From NCBI GenBank assembly GCA_030835005.1, contig JAUQWT010000038.1, forward strand, positions 1-7,758: a stretch of 7,758 nt of DNA, written 5' to 3'. Both the position numbers and the translations under genes were made by a program. Of the stretch, positions 1-5,782 are shown piece after piece. Source of the DNA: Ignavibacteria bacterium (GTDB lineage Bacteria; Bacteroidota; Ignavibacteria; Tepidaquicellales; OLB5). The first letter of the stretch is position 1. Every line of letters begins with the position of its first letter. The notes under the pieces were generated by a model that saw only the letters and a list, made by a program, of their open reading frames with translations, did no database searches and was not told the origin of the DNA.

Positions 1-62
1 GATTTCGGAATTCGGATTGAGGACTGCGGATGGAGCGGTTTGAAGTTTCAGGTTGCAAGTTA
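1..62. repeat. Degenerate intergenic repeat, copy A
   Basis: Two blocks here recur in the gap before ruvB. Block 1 (12-30) matches 675-693 at 16 of 19 positions. Block 2 (45-62) matches 702-719 at 16 of 18 positions. The order and orientation of the blocks are the same, with a shorter spacer in the second copy. This shows a dispersed non-coding repeat rather than a decayed gene. It may continue past the left edge. The short reading frame that crosses it has no recognisable protein features. Function is unknown. Confidence 0.7.
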
Positions 63-70
63 TTTATTAA

Positions 71-122
71 GACCCCCTCGTCCCCCGCCAGCTGGCGGGG
101 TCCATTCCCCCTTAGTAAGGGT
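71..122. repeat. Two adjacent GC-rich palindromes
   Basis: Positions 83-100 are a perfect 18-base palindrome (CCCCGCCAG followed by its reverse complement). Positions 109-121 form a second one (CCCTTA, one base, TAAGGG). The sequence GACCCC at 71-76 is complementary to GGGGTC at 97-102, so an alternative fold competes with the first palindrome. The stretch is far more GC-rich than its surroundings and lies between repeat copy A and the YbaN-like gene. It looks like a dispersed palindromic element. There is no T-run after either hairpin on the + strand, so an intrinsic terminator is not supported. Confidence 0.6.
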
Positions 123-178
123 GAGACTAATACTCGCAACTCCCCGGAATTAGTGAAATATCTCAGCCTTTTAATAAT

Positions 179-210
179 CATAATATTTCCACAAATTTGG
201 GAATATTATG
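179..210 (+). promoter_or_regulatory. Inverted repeat covering the start codon of the YbaN-like gene
   Basis: Left arm 179-191 and right arm 198-210 pair over 13 bases with a single T-G wobble (188 with 201), leaving a 6-base loop (192-197). The last three bases of the right arm, 208-210, are the ATG of the downstream gene. In RNA this hairpin would bury the start codon and the translation initiation region. In DNA it could be an operator. Both readings are inference. No clear promoter boxes or Shine-Dalgarno sequence were recognised in this gap. Confidence 0.5.
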
Positions 211-651
211 CCAAAAAATTCAATTGAAGACGATTCACGCAGTGAAATAAACATTTATAAGAACCCGGTTGTCAGGTGGATTTTAATAGTGAGCGGTTTT
301 GTGCTGCTTGGCATCGGAATTCTCGGAATGTTTCTGCCGGTACTCCCTACTACAGTTTTTTTCATACTTGCTGCCTGGTGCTTTGCTCGCAGTTCAGAGA
401 AGTTTCACAACTGGCTTCATCATAACCGGCTATTCGGCAAGTACCTGCGAAGCTACCGCAGAGGCCACGGCATGACTGCCGGATCAAAGATCTTCAGCAT
501 TGCCTTTTTGTGGACAGGAATCCTGGTATCGTGCATCTTCATGACCGAGAATCTGTATATTAGAATACTGCTCCTTTCTATTGCTGTTGGCGTAACATGG
601 CATTTGCTGGCGATAAAAACTTTAGAGGATTCATCAGATTCGTCTGATTGA
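208..651 (+). CDS. YbaN-like inner-membrane protein (DUF454 family)
   Basis: This 147-residue protein matches the DUF454/YbaN family of small inner-membrane proteins, whose molecular function is unknown. The family signature is seen at about residues 35-80: G-x-G-x-L-G-M-F-L-P-V-L-P-T-T, then A-A-W-C-F-A-R-S-S, then W-L-x-x-N-R-x-F-G-K-Y. Hydrophobic segments lie at about 22-43, 46-58, 95-112 and 116-137. The length is close to that usual for the family. The ATG at 208 lies in the right arm of an inverted repeat and has no good ribosome site. The last seven residues (D-S-S-D-S-S-D) are encoded by CAGATT-type sequence that continues into the downstream intergenic repeat, so the tail may be repeat-derived. 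The gene stands alone, with repeats on both sides. Confidence 0.9.
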   Translation: MPKNSIEDDSRSEINIYKNPVVRWILIVSGFVLLGIGILGMFLPVLPTTVFFILAAWCFARSSEKFHNWLHHNRLFGKYLRSYRRGHGMTAGSKIFSIAFLWTGILVSCIFMTENLYIRILLLSIAVGVTWHLLAIKTLEDSSDSSD

Positions 652-735
652 AGATTTGTCAGATTAATCAGATTTCGGATTGGTGATTGCGGAATAAAAA
701 GATTTCAGGTTTCAAGTTACAAGTTACAAGTTACA
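632..735. repeat. Degenerate intergenic repeat, copy B, ending in a 7-base tandem repeat
   Basis: CAGATT occurs at 635, 660 and 669 and leads into the two blocks shared with copy A (675-693 and 702-719). The right end is a tandem array: CAAGTTA three times at 713-719, 720-726 and 727-733. The remainder of the gap, about 740-779, is purine-rich and A-rich with nothing recognisable apart from a weak A/G stretch before the ruvB start. The repeat overlaps the last codons of the upstream gene. Confidence 0.75.
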
Positions 736-779
736 GGTAAAAGCAAAGGCAACAGCAGAAGCAGAAAGTAAAAAGAATA

Positions 780-1817
780 TTGTCAAAGAACAGGTCAGAA
801 AAATTATCGGCAGAAGTGCAAAGCGAGGACAGGGAATTCCTGAATGAGCTTCGTCCGCGTGCTTTCAAGGATTTTGTAGGCCAGAACAAGATCAAGGGCA
901 ATGTGGGGATATCGATAGAAAGCTCGAAGAAGCGGGGCGACTCGCTTGATCATGTATTGTTTACGGGTCCGCCTGGACTTGGCAAAACGACTCTTGCGTA
1001 TATCATAGCCACAGAAATGAATTCACGCATTATCACAACATCCGGACCGGTGCTTGAAAAACCCGGTGATATTGCCGGCATGCTGACGAAGCTTCAGGCG
1101 CGGGATATTTTGTTCATTGATGAGATTCACCGCATACCGAAAGTCATAGAGGAGTATCTTTATTCTGCAATGGAAGATTTTAAGCTGGATATTATTATTG
1201 ATCAGGGGCCGGGAGCGCGCAGTGTTAGTTTGCAGCTTGAAAAGTTCACTCTGATCGGCTCAACGACACGTGCGGGTTTATTGAGCGCGCCTATGCTGGA
1301 TAGGTTCGGTATCCGCTGCCGGTTGAATTACTATAATATTGGTGAGCTGGCAGATATTGTGAACCGCTCGGCGGGGATACTGAAGATAAAGATCGAAGAT
1401 GAGGGTGCTCTGATCATAGCACGTCGCTCGAGGGGTACGCCTCGTATAGCTAACCGATTGCTAAAGCTTTCCCGCGACCTTGCAATAGTAAAGAATAAAG
1501 GTATCATCACTGAGGCAGTTGCCGACGAGTGCCTGAACAACTGGGAGATTGATCACCTAGGACTTGATGAGCTTGATAAGAAGATACTAACCACAATTAT
1601 AGATACATATAACGGCGGGCCTGTCGGGCTTAACAGCATTGCGGTATCAGTTGGCGAGGAATCAGGTACTATAGAGGATGTGTATGAGCCGTTCCTTGTG
1701 CAGGAGGGATTCATCAGGCGAACATCGCGCGGCAGGGAAGCCACTGATCTGGCATACTCGCATCTTGGTTTGGTGAAAAAGGGGAAGCGGAAATCTGAGA
1801 ATGGACTTTTTGATTAA
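780..1817 (+). CDS. ruvB: Holliday junction branch migration ATPase RuvB
   Basis: RuvB is the AAA+ motor that, with RuvA, drives branch migration of Holliday junctions in recombinational repair. It acts as hexameric rings on DNA in the cytoplasm. The 345 residues are full family length. Seen in order: L-R-P-x-x-F-K-D-F-V-G-Q at about 24-35; Walker A GPPGLGKTT at 63-71; Walker B and following motif L-F-I-D-E-I-H-R at 111-118; sensor 1 S-T-T-R at 161-164; arginine finger R175 in D-R-F-G; sensor 2 R222 in R-G-T-P-R; and a C-terminal winged helix from about 256 with G-G-P-V-G-L and T-I-E-D-V-Y-E-P. L173 replaces the first Arg of the usual P-L-R-D-R-F-G. The start is TTG: the frame has a stop at 738-740 and no ATG or GTG before 780. 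A GTG at 816 would also keep the whole domain. ruvA and ruvC are not in the window. Confidence 0.97.
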   Translation: MSKNRSEKLSAEVQSEDREFLNELRPRAFKDFVGQNKIKGNVGISIESSKKRGDSLDHVLFTGPPGLGKTTLAYIIATEMNSRIITTSGPVLEKPGDIAGMLTKLQARDILFIDEIHRIPKVIEEYLYSAMEDFKLDIIIDQGPGARSVSLQLEKFTLIGSTTRAGLLSAPMLDRFGIRCRLNYYNIGELADIVNRSAGILKIKIEDEGALIIARRSRGTPRIANRLLKLSRDLAIVKNKGIITEAVADECLNNWEIDHLGLDELDKKILTTIIDTYNGGPVGLNSIAVSVGEESGTIEDVYEPFLVQEGFIRRTSRGREATDLAYSHLGLVKKGKRKSENGLFD

Positions 1818-1827
1818 CAGTTTGGTA

Positions 1828-1920
1828 GATTACAGATTAACAGATTTGGCAGATTTCGGATTTCGATTGGGGATTGAGCATATTTTAGACTTCGGATCTG
1901 GCATTTCGGAATAAGTGATT
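1828..1920. repeat. Degenerate intergenic repeat, copy C
   Basis: CAGATT at 1833, 1841 and 1850 leads into a TTCGGATTT-type block and a GGGGATTG block (1855-1877). This is the same order of elements as copy B, although it matches less closely. Further fragments (TTCGGATCTGG near 1891, TTTCGGAATAAGTGATTGG near 1904) follow. A last piece, AATCGGATTGG at 1985-1995, directly abuts the ATG of the next gene. The gap has no other recognisable content except the hairpin at 1931-1963. Confidence 0.6.
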
Positions 1921-1930
1921 GGGTCCTTTA

Positions 1931-1963
1931 CTGAGTTTATCCCGCACTCGATGCGGGACTCAG
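1931..1963. repeat. Bulged hairpin, probable dispersed palindromic repeat
   Basis: CTGAGT (1931-1936) pairs with ACTCAG (1958-1963), and CCCGCA (1941-1946) pairs with TGCGGG (1952-1957). A 4-base bulge (TTAT) lies on the left and the loop is 5 bases. All twelve pairs are perfect. On the minus strand it follows a TGTCATCCTGAGT sequence (1957-1969), a type of string recalled from dispersed intergenic repeats of many bacterial genomes; that resemblance is from memory. No T-run follows on the + strand, so it is not a convincing terminator for ruvB. Confidence 0.6.
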
Positions 1964-1995
1964 GATGACAATAAAATTGTTAGAAATCGGATTGG

Positions 1996-2631
1996 ATGAA
2001 TTATAAAAAGGTAAGTAAGTGGTTTTACATGCAGCCGTGTTTGAGGGTTGCGAAGGAATTGATAGGCAAAGTGCTGGTGAGGAGAAAGGGCAAGAAGGTT
2101 TATTCTGGGATCATCGTGGAGACGGAAGCTTATACGGGATTTAAAGATGCGGCGAGTCATTCATACCGCGGCATGACGAAAAGGAATGAAGTGATGTTCG
2201 GGCCGGGAGGGTATGGATATGTGTATTTTACTTACGGCAATCATTACTGCTTCAATGTTGTGACCGAAAAAGAAGGAACTCCGCATGCAGTTTTGATCCG
2301 CGCACTTGAGCCGGTTGAGGGAATCAAGCATATGATAGTGAACCGGGGAACTAAGAACGTTTACAATCTGGCAAGCGGTCCCGGGAAACTTGCGCAGTCT
2401 ATGGAGATAGATCTTGGATTGAACGGAGTTAATCTGCGTGGTGATAAGCTTTTTATTGCAGAGGCAGAATTCGCAGTGAAATATAAAATAGTGCGCTCAA
2501 AAAGAATTGGTATTACAAAGAATCCGGATAAGTTCTACAGGTTCAGCGCGAAAGATAACCCGTTTGTTTCAAGGACGAATGTGAGCAAGATACTAAAGAG
2601 CACCGGAAGCGCAGAGAGAAAAAAATCATAA
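1996..2631 (+). CDS. mpg: 3-methyladenine DNA glycosylase (Mpg/AAG family)
   Basis: This monofunctional glycosylase removes alkylated purines such as 3-methyladenine, and hypoxanthine in some members, to begin base excision repair. At 211 residues it is a complete bacterial member of the AAG family. Aligned by spacing to human AAG, the catalytic Glu is E44 in V-E-T-E-A-Y, with Y46 and H55 (human E125, Y127, H136). The intercalating Tyr is Y80 in Y-V-Y-F-T-Y-G (human Y162), N87 matches N169, and R102 in V-L-I-R-A-L-E-P matches R182. S-G-P-G-K-L-A-Q follows at about 127-134 and R-I-G-I-T-K near 170. Residue 82 is Asn where Met is usual (Y-G-M). The ATG at 1996 is the first start after a TAG at 1981. 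A later ATG at residue 12 would cut into the F-Y-x-Q-P region of the fold. The stop codon is followed with no gap by the next ATG. Confidence 0.95.
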   Translation: MNYKKVSKWFYMQPCLRVAKELIGKVLVRRKGKKVYSGIIVETEAYTGFKDAASHSYRGMTKRNEVMFGPGGYGYVYFTYGNHYCFNVVTEKEGTPHAVLIRALEPVEGIKHMIVNRGTKNVYNLASGPGKLAQSMEIDLGLNGVNLRGDKLFIAEAEFAVKYKIVRSKRIGITKNPDKFYRFSAKDNPFVSRTNVSKILKSTGSAERKKS

Positions 2632-3390
2632 ATGATAATTTCGGAAAATATTGTAAAAGTTTACCCGGGCGGAGTAAATGCGCTTTCCGGAATAACATTT
2701 CATATTGAGCAGGGTGAGATTTGCGGTTATCTTGGCAGTAACGGCGCGGGAAAAAGTACTACTATAAAAATTCTTTGCGGCATGCTAAGCCCGACCTCAG
2801 GTACGGCGCTGATCAATGGATTTGATGCAGTGAAGGAGCCGAACAAAGTGAAGAAGATGATCGGGTATGTACCGGAATCCGGCGCGCTGTTCCTTTCGCT
2901 CACTCCATTTGATTTCCTGGAATTCGTTTGCCGTATGTATGATATACAAAAAGCGGATTATACCGGCAGAATAAATAATTTTATGGAACTCTTTGACCTT
3001 AAAAGCGAGATCAACACGCCAATGCATACATTTTCTAAAGGGATGCGGCAGAAAGTGCTGATAATTTCTTCGCTAATTCATAACCCGGAGATCATCATTT
3101 GGGATGAGCCACTAAGCGGACTTGACTTCAACACTTCAATGGTTGTCAGAAGCCTTGTAAAGGATCTGGCCGCAGAAGGGAAAACATTTTTTTATTCAAC
3201 TCACATTGTGGAAAGTGTCGATAAGATCTGCACAAGAGTGTTGATAATTAATTCCGGAAGAATAGTGTATGACGGCGGTATTGAGAATATGAACGGAACG
3301 CAGATAGGCGCCCTAATGGAAAAATACGGATCTGAAAATGATATTAAAGCAAAACTGCAGGCGTTATATAAAAACAATCCGGATCCCTGA
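2632..3390 (+). CDS. ABC-2-type exporter ATP-binding subunit
   Basis: This is a cytoplasmic ATPase subunit of a NatA/DrrA-like ABC exporter; the substrate cannot be told from sequence. All ABC motifs are seen in the 252 residues: Walker A GSNGAGKST at 35-43; Q-loop position E82 in G-Y-V-P-E (Glu, as is common in this exporter subgroup); signature F-S-K-G-M-R-Q at 134-140; Walker B I-I-I-W-D-E-P at 154-160; D-loop S-G-L-D at 162-165; and H-loop H191. It starts on the base after the mpg stop (TAA then ATG), so translation is probably coupled. The membrane permease such a subunit needs is not in the window: the next gene encodes an outer-membrane barrel, and the membrane domain of the last gene belongs to a phosphoesterase. 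The ATPase may serve a permease encoded elsewhere. Confidence 0.94.
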   Translation: MIISENIVKVYPGGVNALSGITFHIEQGEICGYLGSNGAGKSTTIKILCGMLSPTSGTALINGFDAVKEPNKVKKMIGYVPESGALFLSLTPFDFLEFVCRMYDIQKADYTGRINNFMELFDLKSEINTPMHTFSKGMRQKVLIISSLIHNPEIIIWDEPLSGLDFNTSMVVRSLVKDLAAEGKTFFYSTHIVESVDKICTRVLIINSGRIVYDGGIENMNGTQIGALMEKYGSENDIKAKLQALYKNNPDP

Positions 3391-3407
3391 AAAACTATGA
3401 ATATTGC

Positions 3408-5345
3408 ATGAAGCCGGTGAAATACATATTTCTGTTGCTGCCCGCACTTTTGTTTGGCGGGGGTAATGTGTTTTCACAGAGCGATTTCACCGATGTACAG
3501 ACCTTTATAGATTCAAATATTACGCGGAATTTCATCTACACTAATTTTGATAACAACCAGAATACAGCTTCCCTTATATCCAAGTTCAACTATTTCAAAC
3601 CTGTAAAAAAGTTTGATCTTTACATCAAGAATTACTATTCTTCATCAGTAACTAAACTAAGCCAGCAATTATACCGGGATTTTGATAATGTGAAAGCGGG
3701 TGTTGGCTATAATGTGAGCGATCATTTGAACATCTCGGGTAACTTTGTTGGGCAGTTCTTTTCCGATGACAGGACTTTCCAGTTAAAAGGTTCGTCATCA
3801 AGTATGGGCTACCTTGGCGCGTTATATGAGAATGTCATAAAAGGGTCGCAGATCTATTCATCACTTAACGCCGGCTTTAAGGTTGAAAGCCAGTTTGATG
3901 AGCTGAATAAGGGGCCAAGCCTTTTGGGAGAGTTCAGCATTTACAATCTTAATATATCTGATTTCCTGGTTGACGGCCAGCTGAAGGCAGGTTACGAATC
4001 AATTGACCCAAGGAAGAAAAGCCTCGGATATCTTCACTTGTTTGTGCAGAGCCCTTCTGCAAATAATCTTGCAAGGAATGAATTTGACGGAGTGTTTTCG
4101 CGCATAAGGAAGGATTTTTATTTCCCTGCTGATGAGAACTCGATAGCACAGTTTGGTATAAGTAATAATATCGAAAAACGAATAGAAACATTATTCAGGG
4201 CATATAACAGGTTTGACTATTATGTTTCAGATAACATATCTCTTGTTGTAAATCTGAATCCGAATTACAGAAGAGTGACAAAAGAAAATACTTATATACC
4301 CGTTACACCCACACTGCAGCCAACTGTTTATGATACTGACATACAGGAATTAAGCGTTGCAGGTGATATTGCCATGAATATCAATACAAAAAAAATTGAT
4401 TACCAGGTAAAAGTGTATTACAGAGAGCGTGATGAAAAGCATTTTCTTATGAATCCCTCAAGGCTGGGAAGTAATTTTGTGAAGCTGATCGAAGATAATG
4501 AGGCAACGAAGAATAATCATTCTTCGATCTTCAAGCTTAATTCAAATTTGTTCTATAATATAAACCTGATGAACAGGGTTGAGCTTTCAGGAGGCGCATC
4601 AATTCTGAAGTATGATACTCAGAGCAAAATTAATTATGACGACAGGGATGAGCTGGGTTTCATGGTCTTTTTAGGGCACAGGTTCAATAACTTAAAGAAT
4701 CTGACGCTTGTTACATCAGTTGATCTGAACCTTTATCACACTGTTTATGTCTTCTCGCAGAAGAGCTCTAACAATAACTGGAACCGCGTAATCAGATTTA
4801 CGAGCAAAAGTTTTTTTGAGCCATCTAAATGGTTCAGAAATATAGGTACATTCAGCGTTCTGGCTAACTATACGGTGTATGATTTTCAGGATATTATTTC
4901 TTCAATAAAAAGCTATTCTTTCAGGCAGCTAAATTTAAAGGATTCTATGATAGTGAAATTCAGCAGGCATTTAGGAACTGATATTTACGGCGAGATAAAG
5001 TTTTATGAAAGAGGCGAGCTGAACTGGAGCGATTTTTCCCAGCGGCCGGTGAGTTATTTTGAGGATAAAATTATTAATTCTGAATTGAATTATTTTTTTA
5101 ATAACTTTATAACTCTTTCGGCAGGTTACAGATATTTTGAGCAAAGAAGGTTTAATTATGTTAACGGTGAGCGTGAATTTGATAATTTCATCAGAACTAC
5201 CGGCCCGTTTGCAAGATTGAAAGTTGAATGGAAACAGAATTCAAATATAGAAATTATAGGAAGTTATGACTACTACAGGTACGGAGACGGATCGCCCGGA
5301 AGTGAGAACAGCAACGTTTTTATTAATGCAAACTGGAACTTTTGA
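3408..5345 (+). CDS. Predicted outer-membrane beta-barrel protein of unknown function
   Basis: The 645-residue product was not recognised as a named family. Residues 1-23 form a signal peptide: K-P-V-K at the start, a hydrophobic core of L/F/A at about 7-17, and a likely cleavage after V-F-S (residue 23). The rest is rich in aromatic residues, Asn and Ser, and alternates polar and non-polar residues in strand-length stretches separated by short turns. It ends N-A-N-W-N-F, with the terminal Phe and aromatic spacing typical of barrels inserted by the BAM machinery. There is no plug domain, TonB box or peptidoglycan-binding domain, so a porin-like or structural barrel is more likely than a TonB-dependent receptor. 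It lies 17 bases after the ABC gene and 15 before the next. An ATG at 3397 is out of frame and soon stops, so 3408 is the start. A perfect 8-base-arm inverted repeat sits inside the gene at 4507-4526. Confidence 0.8.
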   Translation: MKPVKYIFLLLPALLFGGGNVFSQSDFTDVQTFIDSNITRNFIYTNFDNNQNTASLISKFNYFKPVKKFDLYIKNYYSSSVTKLSQQLYRDFDNVKAGVGYNVSDHLNISGNFVGQFFSDDRTFQLKGSSSSMGYLGALYENVIKGSQIYSSLNAGFKVESQFDELNKGPSLLGEFSIYNLNISDFLVDGQLKAGYESIDPRKKSLGYLHLFVQSPSANNLARNEFDGVFSRIRKDFYFPADENSIAQFGISNNIEKRIETLFRAYNRFDYYVSDNISLVVNLNPNYRRVTKENTYIPVTPTLQPTVYDTDIQELSVAGDIAMNINTKKIDYQVKVYYRERDEKHFLMNPSRLGSNFVKLIEDNEATKNNHSSIFKLNSNLFYNINLMNRVELSGGASILKYDTQSKINYDDRDELGFMVFLGHRFNNLKNLTLVTSVDLNLYHTVYVFSQKSSNNNWNRVIRFTSKSFFEPSKWFRNIGTFSVLANYTVYDFQDIISSIKSYSFRQLNLKDSMIVKFSRHLGTDIYGEIKFYERGELNWSDFSQRPVSYFEDKIINSELNYFFNNFITLSAGYRYFEQRRFNYVNGEREFDNFIRTTGPFARLKVEWKQNSNIEIIGSYDYYRYGDGSPGSENSNVFINANWNF

Positions 5346-5360
5346 GCCTGCACACGGAGA

Positions 5361-5777
5361 ATGATAAAACTTTTTCTTGAAATAACTTCTGAAAAAAATA
5401 ACATAAAAGCAGTTGAAGATTTTATGCAGAAGGCGAACATGGGTTTTCAACTGCCTGATGATCAGTATGCCAGGATGATGATTGCTGTTACTGAAATTGC
5501 TATGAATGCAATAATTCATGGAAACAAACAGAACTCCGGGAAAAAAGTGAAGCTGTATGTTGAGTATGATAATGACTATATGAAAATCGTAATTATGGAT
5601 GAAGGCGGCGGTTTCAAGATAAAGGAACTTCCGGACCCGACAACCACTGAGAATATTATGGATCTTCATGGAAGGGGAATATTCATAGCGCGCGCAATGG
5701 TAGATGAGTTCTTCTACCAGCATCATGAAGATGGCGGGAGTGAGTGTATAATGATAGTAAGAAAGAAGAAAAAATAA
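5361..5777 (+). CDS. RsbW/SpoIIAB-like serine-protein kinase (HATPase_c_2)
   Basis: The 138-residue protein is a single GHKL ATPase domain of the anti-sigma-factor/serine kinase type. Such proteins typically bind a sigma factor and phosphorylate an antagonist protein (STAS), as in partner-switching stress control. Seen: N-box T-E-I-A-M-N-A-I-I-H-G-N at 44-55 with E45 and N49; G1 box D-E-G-G-G-F at 80-85; and G2 box H-G-R-G-I-F-I-A at 103-110 followed by M-V-D. No sensor, HAMP or DHp domain is present, so it is not a two-component sensor kinase. No STAS antagonist, PP2C phosphatase or sigma factor gene lies in the window, so its target is unknown. The ATG at 5361 is 15 bases after the barrel gene. 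GGAG ends only one base before it, too close to be a normal ribosome site. Confidence 0.87.
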   Translation: MIKLFLEITSEKNNIKAVEDFMQKANMGFQLPDDQYARMMIAVTEIAMNAIIHGNKQNSGKKVKLYVEYDNDYMKIVIMDEGGGFKIKELPDPTTTENIMDLHGRGIFIARAMVDEFFYQHHEDGGSECIMIVRKKKK

Positions 5778-5782
5778 TCCTT

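Noticed and set aside
30..227. Open frame of 65 codons at the left edge
   Set aside because: It runs through repeat copy A and the GC-rich palindromes, has no domain or membrane pattern, and overlaps the better supported YbaN-like start.
1818..1970. Intrinsic terminator for ruvB
   Set aside because: The only strong hairpin (1931-1963) is more than 100 bases after the stop and is not followed by a T-run on the + strand.
2632..5345. ABC ATPase plus outer-membrane barrel as a tripartite exporter
   Set aside because: No periplasmic adaptor or inner-membrane permease is present, and the barrel has no TolC-like features; adjacency alone is not enough.
5241..5726. Minus-strand open frame of 161 codons
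   Set aside because: It lies opposite the barrel gene end and the RsbW-like gene, both of which have clear protein signals; its composition is that of an antisense shadow.
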